Shown in pieces: positions 1-6,984 of a DNA stretch of 52,456 nt. The notes under the pieces are model-generated. The model had not been told where the DNA came from and made no database searches. It worked only from the letters and a program-made list of their open reading frames with translations. This DNA comes from Nocardioides sp. (GTDB taxonomy: Bacteria > Actinomycetota > Actinomycetes > Propionibacteriales > Nocardioidaceae), in NCBI RefSeq assembly GCF_014360585.1, contig NZ_JACIXG010000033.1:1-52456 (forward strand), read 5' to 3'. Numbering within the stretch: the stretch's first letter is position 1; the number at the start of each line of letters is the position of its first letter. Both the position numbers and the translations under genes were made by a program.

Positions 1-1106
1 CCGAAGAGGAAGGTCGTCAGGAAGCCGATCGACCACAGCATCGGGGTGTCGAAGCTGACCGACCCGCCCCACATCGTGCCGATCCAGTTGAAGAACTTCA
101 CGCCTGTCGGCACCGCGATCAGGAAGCTCATCCCGGAGAAGAACGGAAGGTTGACCGCACCGGTCACGAACATGTGGTGCGCCCACACCGCCACCGAGAG
201 GACTCCGATGCCGAGGGTCGCGGCCACCAGACCGACGTAGCCGAAGATCGGCTTGCGGCTGAAGACCGGGAGGATCTCGGAGATGATCCCGAAGAACGGC
301 AGCGCGATGATGTAGACCTCGGGGTGACCGAAGAACCAGAACAGGTGTTGCCACAGGATCGGTCCGCCATGGGCGGTGTCGAAGACGTGGGTGCCGAACT
401 GTCGGTCGGACTCGAGCATCAGCAGCGCCGCGGCAAGGATCGGGAACGCGATCAGCACGAGCAGTGCGGTGACCAACACGTTCCAGGTGAAGATCGGCAT
501 CCGGAACATGGTCATGCCCGGCGCGCGCATGGCGATGATCGTGGTGATGAAGTTGACCGAGCCGAGGATGGTGCCCAGACCGCTCATGTAGAGGCCCATG
601 ATCCACAGGTCGCCACCGACGCCCGGCGAGTATTGCGCGCTGGAGAGCGGTGTGTAGGCGAACCAGCCGAAGTCGGCCGCGCCGGTCGGGGTGAGGAAGC
701 CGCTGGCCGCGATCAGGCCACCGAAGAGGTAGAGCCAGTAGCTGAACATGTTGAGCCGCGGGAAGGCGACGTCGGGCGCGCCGATCTGCAGCGGCATGAT
801 CACGTTGGCGAAGCCGATAAACAGCGGTGTAGCGAAGAGCAGCAGCATGATCGTGCCGTGCATCGTGAACAGCTGGTTGAACAGCTCGTCGTTGACGACC
901 TGCTGACCCGGGAACGCCAGCTCCGAGCGCATCAGCAGCGCCATCACGCCGCCGCCGAGGAACCAGGCGAACGACGTGACCAGGTACATCTTGCCGATCA
1001 GCTTGTGATCCGTGGTCGTGAGTATGCGGACTAGTTGGCGGCCCAACGGCGTGCGCGGAGTTTTGGGTTTCAACGCCTGGCTGGTTCGAGGGGTGGTAGT
1101 GGTCAT
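1..1106 (-). CDS. ctaD: Cytochrome c oxidase subunit I (aa3 type), 3' end outside window
   Basis: Catalytic subunit of the terminal oxidase, which reduces O2 to water in the plasma membrane. About 368 codons of the N-terminal part are present and the frame runs off the left edge. The reading frame shows a heme-ligand region (FTMHGTIM), the CuB His-Tyr region ([10 protein letters not shown]) and the CuB His pair (WAHHMF), plus several hydrophobic segments. The start is ATG at 1106, preceded by GAGGAGCTGAAC. All open frames on the plus strand here are antisense shadows of this gene. The family identification is secure; whether it is the only ctaD copy cannot be seen. Confidence 0.96.
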   Translation of the reverse strand, partial: MTTTTPRTSQALKPKTPRTPLGRQLVRILTTTDHKLIGKMYLVTSFAWFLGGGVMALLMRSELAFPGQQVVNDELFNQLFTMHGTIMLLLFATPLFIGFANVIMPLQIGAPDVAFPRLNMFSYWLYLFGGLIAASGFLTPTGAADFGWFAYTPLSSAQYSPGVGGDLWIMGLYMSGLGTILGSVNFITTIIAMRAPGMTMFRMPIFTWNVLVTALLVLIAFPILAAALLMLESDRQFGTHVFDTAHGGPILWQHLFWFFGHPEVYIIALPFFGIISEILPVFSRKPIFGYVGLVAATLGIGVLSVAVWAHHMFVTGAVNLPFFSGMSFLIAVPTGVKFFNWIGTMWGGSVSFDTPMLWSIGFLTTFLF

Positions 1107-1179
1107 GTTCAGCTCCTCACCGGTCGAAGGCGCATGGCAGGTATATGCCGTCGATCGTCTGCTTGCTGGTGTTGATCTC

Positions 1180-1209
1180 GTCGGCGTGCATTAGGTCGGC
1201 GTGCATTAG
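1180..1209. repeat. Perfect 15-bp tandem duplication
   Basis: The 15-mer GTCGGCGTGCATTAG occurs twice with no spacer (1180-1194 and 1195-1209), between ctaD and the 3' end of the GntR gene. The second copy reaches the stop codon of the GntR gene. It is probably a recent slippage duplication; no function is evident. Confidence 0.85.
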
Positions 1210-2012
1210 GAGGTCATGGAATGGCGGCGGTCAGAAACCGTGACCGAGACTTGGTCAGGGCGGGTGAAGTCGGTGACCAGGCTGAAGCGGTCGCCTCGCA
1301 CGATGGTCCGACGCCACTCGATGGGCTGCCCTCGCAGTTCGCCGGTCCGGTCGATCGAGAGTGCCGCGGTGTTATCGGGGATCCCGAGCAGGACTCGCTC
1401 TGCCGAGGTCGGCACCACAGCGCGGACCTCTTCTCGGCCACCGGTCAGCCGAAGATTGCACCGACGGTCGAGCGCCTCGTAAAGGGAGGTTTGGGTGAGG
1501 TCTGCTTCGAGCAGCGGCGCAGCCAGCCGAGCGGGCAGCCACACGCGGTCCATCGCGAGCGGTTCCTCATCGATAAGGCGAATCCGTTCCAGGTAGATCA
1601 GAGGCGTTGATTCCTCGACTCCGAGCCTGGTGGCCACGGTCGCGTCAGCGCGCGCGTCGAGTGTGCGCACGATGCTGTGCTGGCGACGTCCTGACGCTTC
1701 GACGGAGGCGAACAGGCTGTACAAGGTGCCTTGGGGCTGAGTGATCTCAGTGTTTGCGACCTTCGGTGTTCGGCCACGGGCGGCATCGACAAGGCCGCTC
1801 TCACGCAGCCGACGAAGCGCCTCGCGCACCGTGTGTCGGCTGACCGCGTACTCCTGGACCAGCACCATCTCCCCCGGGAACGACTCGTTGAACTCACCTC
1901 GACGTAGGCGTCGCTCGACATCGTCCTTGACCTGAGCCCATAGCGGCATCGGGCTTTGGCGGTCAACAGCCCGGGCAGGGCCGGTGGACCGCTGGCCGCC
2001 ATTTCCCCGCAT
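1206..2012 (-). CDS. GntR/HutC-family transcriptional regulator
   Basis: Predicted one-component regulator of 268 aa: an N-terminal GntR winged helix (about residues 20-85, containing SRHTVREALRRLRESGLV) followed by a UTRA-type ligand domain (about 105-260, with RIRLIDEEPLAMDRVWLP and a C-terminal RGDRFSLVTDFTR). An ATG at 2012 preceded by AGGAGGCGAC fixes the start; the frame stays open upstream to 2114 without a good ribosome site. The effector is unknown. A 12-bp perfect palindrome lies about 75 bp upstream and may be its own operator. It lies on the same strand as the sigma-factor gene, with a 132-bp gap. Confidence 0.88.
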   Translation of the reverse strand: MRGNGGQRSTGPARAVDRQSPMPLWAQVKDDVERRLRRGEFNESFPGEMVLVQEYAVSRHTVREALRRLRESGLVDAARGRTPKVANTEITQPQGTLYSLFASVEASGRRQHSIVRTLDARADATVATRLGVEESTPLIYLERIRLIDEEPLAMDRVWLPARLAAPLLEADLTQTSLYEALDRRCNLRLTGGREEVRAVVPTSAERVLLGIPDNTAALSIDRTGELRGQPIEWRRTIVRGDRFSLVTDFTRPDQVSVTVSDRRHSMTS

Positions 2013-2085
2013 GTCGCCTCCTGCACAGGAGCTTCGTGATGGTGGGCCCTGCCTTAGGTGGAAGGTCCACGTACCGTCGATGCAA

Positions 2086-2097
2086 ATGTACGTACAT
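2086..2097. promoter_or_regulatory. Perfect palindrome ATGTACGTACAT, candidate operator
   Basis: A 12-bp perfect palindrome upstream of the GntR gene, in the only noncoding gap that could hold its promoter. GntR proteins bind short palindromes as dimers, so autoregulation is a reasonable inference. It was identified by sequence symmetry only. Confidence 0.4.
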
Positions 2098-2144
2098 CCG
2101 TATTCCCTCTGCAAGGGGTCCGCGAACCAGACCCCAGGGGCAGA

Positions 2145-2921
2145 TCATGCGTCGGCCCGATCCTTGCGTTGCCGCTGCAGCGCTTCACGGACCCGTTGGA
2201 CCTGGTTCGAACCTAGTGCGGCCTCGTCGGCGAGCGCGCCTAGGGCAGCGGTGACACCGACCAAGCTGGCGTAGATCGGAGGGCAGGTCGGGCAGCTGGC
2301 GAGGTGCGCTTCTAGCCGTGGGCGTTTCGCGGCCGAGAGTTCGTTGTCGATGTAGGCGCTGACTTGGGAGCGAGCGTCCCAACAGCGCAACGGCAGTTGA
2401 TCCAGGGGGCGAGACTTCAGCTCTGCCAAGGCGGTGACCAGCATCATCCGTCCGCGACGCAGACGTTGCTTGGCGGCAGCCAGGGAGATGGACTGGATCG
2501 AGGCGATCACGGGCACGGTGAGGCCTTCCATGTCGTGGAGCACGACCGCGGACCGGTAGATGAAGGGGAGGGCCAACAATGCGTCGCGCAGCTCGTCGGC
2601 TGACTCTGCGCGCTCGATCACAACCGCGGCGTCCACGGTCCAGCTGTCGTCGCGCCAGGCCGCATCGGCCAAGGCTGCGACGTCCTCGCGGGGCGTTTCC
2701 CGCTGGCGGCGCCCCTGATCGATGGCGAGGTTGTGGAGGATGCCGCGCAGCCACGCTCCCAGAGGCGCTTCGTGCCGGTAGGTCTCGCGACGTTCAAGAG
2801 CACGGGCGAGTGTCTCCTGCGCCAGGTCCTCGGCTCTGTGACGGTCACCGGTGACCGACCAGGCGTAGGCCCCAAGCCGCGGGAGTTCCGCAACCAGCTG
2901 GTCGAGGAGGTCTGAACTCAA
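2145..2921 (-). CDS. ECF sigma factor with C-terminal zinc-finger (zf-HC2-like) domain
   Basis: 258 aa. Sigma region 2 spans about residues 10-75 (DRHRAEDLAQETLARAL, WLRGILHNLAIDQGRR) and region 4 about 112-162 (ALPFIYRSAVVLHDMEGL, AAAKQRLRRGRMM). An appended module has Cys180, His206, Cys210 and Cys213 in the HxxxCxxC spacing of anti-sigma zinc fingers. This suggests a sigma factor carrying its own redox- or metal-responsive brake instead of a separate anti-sigma gene. The start is TTG, overlapping the stop of the upstream DUF2892 gene (TTGA), so the two are translationally coupled. The regulon is unknown; neighbouring sulfur genes make thiol stress plausible. Confidence 0.88.
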   Translation of the reverse strand: MSSDLLDQLVAELPRLGAYAWSVTGDRHRAEDLAQETLARALERRETYRHEAPLGAWLRGILHNLAIDQGRRQRETPREDVAALADAAWRDDSWTVDAAVVIERAESADELRDALLALPFIYRSAVVLHDMEGLTVPVIASIQSISLAAAKQRLRRGRMMLVTALAELKSRPLDQLPLRCWDARSQVSAYIDNELSAAKRPRLEAHLASCPTCPPIYASLVGVTAALGALADEAALGSNQVQRVREALQRQRKDRADA

Positions 2922-3169
2922 CGGCGAGATTCACCCGCCGCGGTGGGGGCCGAGGGCGAGCGTCCTGCGCGGCCGAGGGTGCGGATCCCGAACGGCAGAT
3001 ACAGCGGACAGGTGCCGACCGCGGAGGTTGCGGCCATGACCGCCGCGAGCGCGTAGAAGATGAGTGACAGTGCACCGAGCGGGCCAAGGATGATCCCCGC
3101 GACAACGAGTACCGGCGCGATGACGAACAGGCGGATGGAGCGGTCTGCGCGTCCCATGTTGAGTTTCAT
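2918..3169 (-). CDS. Small YgaP-like membrane protein (DUF2892)
   Basis: 83 aa. It begins MKLNMGRADRSIRLF, followed by two hydrophobic segments and the motif GTCPLYLPFGI, the usual layout of DUF2892 proteins, which in other bacteria are often fused or adjacent to rhodanese domains. The ATG at 3169 follows GGAGGACTG; the frame is open further upstream but has no convincing start there. It overlaps the sigma-factor gene by four bases. The location close to a rhodanese cassette fits a role in sulfur-species handling, but this is inference. Confidence 0.82.
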   Translation of the reverse strand: MKLNMGRADRSIRLFVIAPVLVVAGIILGPLGALSLIFYALAAVMAATSAVGTCPLYLPFGIRTLGRAGRSPSAPTAAGESRR

Positions 3170-3188
3170 CAGTCCTCCAATGGTGGTG

Positions 3189-3233
3189 GGTTTGTATCGG
3201 TAGACGCAGCACGGCTGCTTATCGATACAAACC
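3189..3233. promoter_or_regulatory. 11-bp inverted repeat upstream of the DUF2892-sigma operon
   Basis: GGTTTGTATCG (3189-3199) and CGATACAAACC (3223-3233) are exact reverse complements separated by 23 bases. The spacer itself contains GCAGC-ACG-GCTGC. The element is AT-richer than its surroundings and sits 20 bases before the DUF2892 start, so it may be an operator or a 5' leader hairpin. The rest of the gap to 3414 holds no gene I can support. Confidence 0.5.
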
Positions 3234-3414
3234 GCGTGGCCCGAGTGGCCAGCGCGGCCGGACTGTCGGTCTCGAACGAGTCCGATGACCTCAAATGGTC
3301 GAGACGGTGCAAACGGCTGAGTCATCGTCCGTCGTTGAGGAGGTCATCGAACCGGCTGTTGGTGGCTCGAGCCGGAGGCCGGCATCTGGTCTCGACGTTG
3401 GTCGTCGGCCTTGC

Positions 3415-3681
3415 TCAGGCGAGGGCGAGGAACAGCTTCTCCATCTTCTTGACGTCCACGTCCTCCAGCCCTTCCTCGCTCTGTTCGAGGCACTGCTGCA
3501 GTCCGGTGGCAACGATGGCGTAGCCGGCGCGGGAGAGGGCCTTGTTGACAGCGGCCAACTGGGTCAGCACCGACTCGCAGTCGGAGCCTTCCTCCATCAT
3601 CCGGATGACGCTGGCGAGGTGTCCGTTCGCGCGCTTCATTCGGGTGATGATCGCTTTGATCTCGGTGGGTTCGAGGTCCAT
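3415..3681 (-). CDS. CsoR/FrmR-family repressor, CstR-like persulfide sensor
   Basis: 88 aa all-helical DUF156 regulator. Cys35 and Cys64 are present with the usual 29-residue spacing, but residue 60, where copper CsoR proteins have a ligand histidine, is Gly. Loss of that His while both Cys remain is the pattern of CstR-type regulators that sense persulfides through a Cys-Cys polysulfide link. The genes around it (two rhodanese proteins, an MBL sulfur-dioxygenase-like protein, TauE exporter) support this. The ATG at 3681 overlaps the DUF302 stop (ATGA). The frame is open further upstream, but that part overlaps the DUF302 gene in another frame. Confidence 0.87.
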   Translation of the reverse strand: MDLEPTEIKAIITRMKRANGHLASVIRMMEEGSDCESVLTQLAAVNKALSRAGYAIVATGLQQCLEQSEEGLEDVDVKKMEKLFLALA

Positions 3682-4085
3682 CAGTTGTTCTCCAGGGCGG
3701 CCAGGGCCGCAGTCAGGCGCTGCCGTGCGTCGGTCGCGACAGTGCGGAGTGTGTCGCCGGCCTGGCCGGCGATAGACATCATCGCGTCGGGGTCGAAGGC
3801 CTCGACGACCGTGGTTGTGTCGTCGAGGGCACGCACGACCACGTTGCAGGGCAGCAGGGCGGCGATGGACGGTTCGGCTTGAAGTGCCTGGTGGGCCAGC
3901 TGGGGGCGACACGCGCCCAGGATGACCTGCGGGGCGACATCGACGTCGAGCTTGGCCTTCAGCGTTGCCTTGAGGTCAATCTCGGTGAGGATGCCGAACC
4001 CGGCGGCGGCAAGCTCGCCGCGCACCGCCTCGACCGCCTCCTCGTAGGGGCGGTTCACCGTGATCTGGAGCGTGTACTTCGTCAT
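3681..4085 (-). CDS. DUF302 domain protein
   Basis: 134 aa soluble protein. It matches the DUF302 pattern: a compact alpha/beta domain with EIDLKATLKAKLDVDV, then VILGACRPQLAHQALQAEP, then LLPCNVVVRA. The start is ATG at 4085 with GGGAGGGAACGGCCC before it. It is the first gene of a leftward operon with the CstR-like repressor, starting from the shared operator region. DUF302 proteins commonly accompany sulfur and heavy-metal stress genes, but the biochemical role is not established. Cys59 and Cys80 in conserved positions could be thiol-reactive (inference). Confidence 0.87.
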   Translation of the reverse strand: MTKYTLQITVNRPYEEAVEAVRGELAAAGFGILTEIDLKATLKAKLDVDVAPQVILGACRPQLAHQALQAEPSIAALLPCNVVVRALDDTTTVVEAFDPDAMMSIAGQAGDTLRTVATDARQRLTAALAALENN

Positions 4086-4149
4086 GGGCCGTTCCCTCCC
4101 GGGTACCGATCACTGCATGGGTGAGTGGTCTGCACCATCAACTGTACAT

Positions 4150-4198
4150 CCCCCATGGGGGTTCTGTTACGCTCGAATCGTAACCCCCCGGGGGGTTA
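4150..4198. promoter_or_regulatory. Two G/C-tract palindromes, candidate CstR-like operators
   Basis: The divergent gap holds CCCCCATGGGGG (4150-4161, perfect 12-bp palindrome) and TAACCCCCCGGGGGGTTA (4181-4198, perfect 18-bp palindrome), about 31 bp centre to centre. AT-flanked C-tract/G-tract palindromes are the operator type of CsoR/CstR proteins. One lies beside the leftward DUF302-CstR promoter and the other beside the rightward rhodanese promoter, so one repressor could control both operons. Confidence 0.75.
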
Positions 4199-4245
4199 GA
4201 TTGAAGTGGCAGCCACGAGCCGATTCGCCCAAGGAGTTCCCTTTC

Positions 4246-4548
4246 ATGCGTGAGACCACCGTCGAGCACCTTGCCTCGGCCCTCGAGCAGGGCGCGACCC
4301 TGATCGACGTGCGAGAGCCCGCCGAGTACCGCCGTGGCCACGTCCCCGGCGCGGTCAACATCCCAATGAGTCAGCTGACGACCCGGCTCGGTGAGATCGA
4401 CCGCAAACGTCCAGTGCACTTGGTGTGCGCCTCGGGCAACCGCAGCCGCGCGATGACCGAGGTTCTGACCGCAGCCGGCTACGACGCGACGAACGTCGCC
4501 GGCGGAACCAGCGCCTGGATCCGCTCCGGGCGATCGACCCAGAAGTGA
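4246..4548 (+). CDS. Single-domain rhodanese sulfurtransferase
   Basis: 100 aa cytoplasmic rhodanese. It has the CH2A-like DVREPAEYRRGHVPGAVNIP segment and an active-site loop CASGNRS with catalytic Cys61, which would carry a persulfide. ATG at 4246 follows AAGGAG. It is the first gene of the rightward operon and ends 8 bases before the MBL-rhodanese gene. It probably moves sulfane sulfur to or from low-molecular-weight thiols as the entry step of the cassette. Confidence 0.94.
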   Translation: MRETTVEHLASALEQGATLIDVREPAEYRRGHVPGAVNIPMSQLTTRLGEIDRKRPVHLVCASGNRSRAMTEVLTAAGYDATNVAGGTSAWIRSGRSTQK

Positions 4549-4556
4549 GGCGAACC

Positions 4557-6050
4557 ATGAACGAGCCCTCGAACATCACGAACACTGCATCCGGGAACAA
4601 CGAGTCCGTCGCCCCTGCTTCGGCGACGGGGGAAGCGCAGCAGCGCCCGGTCACAGGCGTGACCGTACGCACTCTGGAGACCCCCTCCCTGGGCGACCGC
4701 ACCTACGTCGTGCACGACGGCGAGATCGCCCTCGTCATCGACCCGCAGCGCGACATCGACCGGGTGCTGGAAGTGCTGGAGGCCGACGAGGTCCGGCTGA
4801 CCCACGTCTTCGAGACCCACATCCACAACGACTACGTCACCGGCGGCCTGGCGCTCGCACGGGCCACCGGCGCGGCGTATCTGGTCAATGGCGAGGACGA
4901 GGTCTCCTTCGACCGCACCTCGATCACCGATGGTCAAGCCGTCGAGGTGGGCTCGCGGATGCGGGTCCGGGCGATCGCCACTCCCGGCCACACCTTCACC
5001 CACCTCTCCTACGCCCTCTCTCTCGATGGGCCTGACGGGGAGGAGCCGTACGCCGTGTTCACCGGTGGCTCCCTGCTTTACGGCGCCACCGGCAGACCGG
5101 ACCTGCTCGGTGAGGAGCACACAGGCGAGCTCGTGCGCCACCAGCACGCCTCCGCCCACAAGCTCGCCGCTGAGCTGCCCGACGACGCCGAGGTCTACCC
5201 GACCCATGGGTTCGGCTCGTTCTGCTCCGCGACCCAGTCCGACGCCACCGCCTCCACCATCGGACAGGAGAAGCGGTCCAACCCCGTGCTGACTCAGGAT
5301 GAGGAGACCTACGTCCGCGAGCTGCTGGACGGGCTGGGTGCATGGCCGGCCTACTACGTGCACATGGGCCCCGCCAACGCCGCCGGCCCAGACGCACCGG
5401 ACCTTTCCCCTATTCGAGAAGCCGATGCGACAGAGCTGCGCCGCCGTATCGAGGCGGGCGAGTGGGTCCTCGACCTTCGCAACCGCAAGGCCTTCGCTGC
5501 CGGGCACGCCCCAGGCACGTTCAACTTCGGTCTCGACGGCGCCTTCTCGACCTATCTGGGCTGGCTCATCGAGTGGGGCACCCCGGTGACCCTGCTCGGG
5601 GAGACCGCCGAGGACGTCGCCACCGCTCAGCGCGAGCTGGTTCGTATCGGCATCGACCGACCGGCCGCCCACGCCACCGGCGGTCCGCAGAACTGGGCCG
5701 ATGCAGAGCTCGGCAGCTTCCCCACTGCCACCTTCGCCGACCTGGCGCAGGTGCGCCATCACCGCGAGGTGGTCGTGCTCGACGTGCGCCGCACCGATGA
5801 GCACGAGGGAACCGCGATCGCCGGGGCCCTCAACATCCCGATCCACGAGGTGCCCTACCGCCTCGAGGAGATACCGGCCGGTGAGGTGTGGGTGCACTGT
5901 GCCAGCGGCTACCGCTCCTCGATCGCTGCCTCCTTCATCGCTGCCGCAGACCGCACCCCGGTCGCGATTCACGACTCATTCGAGAACGCAGAAAAGGTCG
6001 GCCTGCACATGGTCACCCCCGGGGAAGACCCCGACGGGTCCCACGCCTGA
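4557..6050 (+). CDS. MBL-fold protein fused to two rhodanese domains (CstB-like)
   Basis: 497 aa. Residues about 35-270 are a metallo-beta-lactamase domain of the sulfur-dioxygenase group: THIHNDY (His88, His90, Asp92, Tyr93), PGHTFTH (His145) and PTHG (His217). Residues about 335-400 are a rhodanese domain without an active-site Cys, and about 410-490 are an active one with Cys448 in HCASGYRS. The expected role is oxidation of persulfide to sulfite coupled to sulfur transfer. Two ligand positions look altered: the last His of HxHxDH is Tyr93, and the FTGD aspartate, an iron ligand in ETHE1, is Gly171 in FTGGSLL. ATG at 4557 was chosen over an upstream in-frame start inside the rhodanese gene. 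Confidence 0.9.
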   Translation: MNEPSNITNTASGNNESVAPASATGEAQQRPVTGVTVRTLETPSLGDRTYVVHDGEIALVIDPQRDIDRVLEVLEADEVRLTHVFETHIHNDYVTGGLALARATGAAYLVNGEDEVSFDRTSITDGQAVEVGSRMRVRAIATPGHTFTHLSYALSLDGPDGEEPYAVFTGGSLLYGATGRPDLLGEEHTGELVRHQHASAHKLAAELPDDAEVYPTHGFGSFCSATQSDATASTIGQEKRSNPVLTQDEETYVRELLDGLGAWPAYYVHMGPANAAGPDAPDLSPIREADATELRRRIEAGEWVLDLRNRKAFAAGHAPGTFNFGLDGAFSTYLGWLIEWGTPVTLLGETAEDVATAQRELVRIGIDRPAAHATGGPQNWADAELGSFPTATFADLAQVRHHREVVVLDVRRTDEHEGTAIAGALNIPIHEVPYRLEEIPAGEVWVHCASGYRSSIAASFIAAADRTPVAIHDSFENAEKVGLHMVTPGEDPDGSHA

Positions 6051-6051
6051 G

Positions 6052-6903
6052 ATGACCCTGCTCCTCGCCGCAGCCGCCGGTGCGCTCATCGGGCTCTCCT
6101 TGGGGGCGCTCGGAGGTGGCGGATCGATCCTGGCCGTACCGGTGCTGATCTACCTGCTCGACCAGTCACCCGCCCAGGCGACCACTGGATCGCTGGTCGT
6201 GGTCGGCCTCACCTCCCTGATCGGGGCCGCCGCTGCCCACCGGGAAGGCAACGTGCTGCTCGGCCGCGGGTTCGTCTTCGGGCTGGTCGCCACCGGCGGA
6301 GCGGTGCTGGGAGCGGCGGCATCTTCCCGCGTCCCTGAGGATCTCTTGCTGGCCGCCTTCGCTGCCCTGATGCTGCTGGTCGGTGTGATCCTGGCGTGGC
6401 GTCAGATACGTCACGGTCAGGACAGTCAGAGCAGCCAGGACAGTCAGGACAGTGCCGCGGGGCATGCCGCCCGCCCCGCCCTAGATGACCCGATCATCAC
6501 GTTCAGCCCGACCTTCGCCTGCCAGTGCCCCCGGGCGCTGAAGGTACTGGGCACCGCCACGATCGTCGGCGCCCTGACCGGGTTCCTCGGCGTCGGCGGC
6601 GGCTTCTTGGTCGTCCCAGCACTCCTGTTGGCGCTCGCGCTTCCCATCGAGTACGCCGCAGGCACCTCGCTGGTCGTCATCACCATCACCAGCGCCGCCG
6701 CCCTCGCCGTCCGATCCGGTTCCGGTGTCCAGCCGGACTGGACGGCCGTCATCGTCTTGACCGCGGTCTCCGCGGCGGCAGCCGTGGCCGGAGCACGACT
6801 GGCCGACCGGGTCGACACCGGCCGGCTCCAGGCGGCATTCACCGTCCTGGTCCTCGGCGTCGCCATCTACACCGCGACCCAGGCGCTGCCCGCGCTCGCC
6901 TGA
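6052..6903 (+). CDS. TauE/SafE-family sulfite/sulfonate exporter
   Basis: 283 aa membrane protein with two homologous halves of hydrophobic segments. The repeated signature is GLSLGALGGGGSILAVPVL in the first half and GFLGVGGGFLVVPALL in the second. A hydrophilic linker around residues 120-145 is a run of Asp-Ser-Gln repeats, followed by a CQCP motif. It starts one base after the stop of the MBL-rhodanese gene, so it is the last member of the cassette and would remove the sulfite produced. Transport direction and substrate are inferred from context. Confidence 0.92.
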   Translation: MTLLLAAAAGALIGLSLGALGGGGSILAVPVLIYLLDQSPAQATTGSLVVVGLTSLIGAAAAHREGNVLLGRGFVFGLVATGGAVLGAAASSRVPEDLLLAAFAALMLLVGVILAWRQIRHGQDSQSSQDSQDSAAGHAARPALDDPIITFSPTFACQCPRALKVLGTATIVGALTGFLGVGGGFLVVPALLLALALPIEYAAGTSLVVITITSAAALAVRSGSGVQPDWTAVIVLTAVSAAAAVAGARLADRVDTGRLQAAFTVLVLGVAIYTATQALPALA

Positions 6904-6984
6904 ACCCGGCCCCACGCATTCAAGTCCGCGTATCCCAAGTCTCACGTATCCAAGCTTGTCCATCACACACGGAACGGAACCTGC

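Noticed and set aside
174..1034. Long open frame on the plus strand across ctaD
   Set aside because: Antisense of a clear cytochrome oxidase gene; charged low-complexity protein typical of high-GC shadow frames.
3291..3512. 73-aa minus-strand ORF overlapping the CstR-like gene
   Set aside because: Different frame from a recognisable DUF156 gene, no ribosome site, no recognisable sequence.
4479..5972. 497-aa minus-strand frame
   Set aside because: Mirror of the MBL-rhodanese gene, no domain resemblance.
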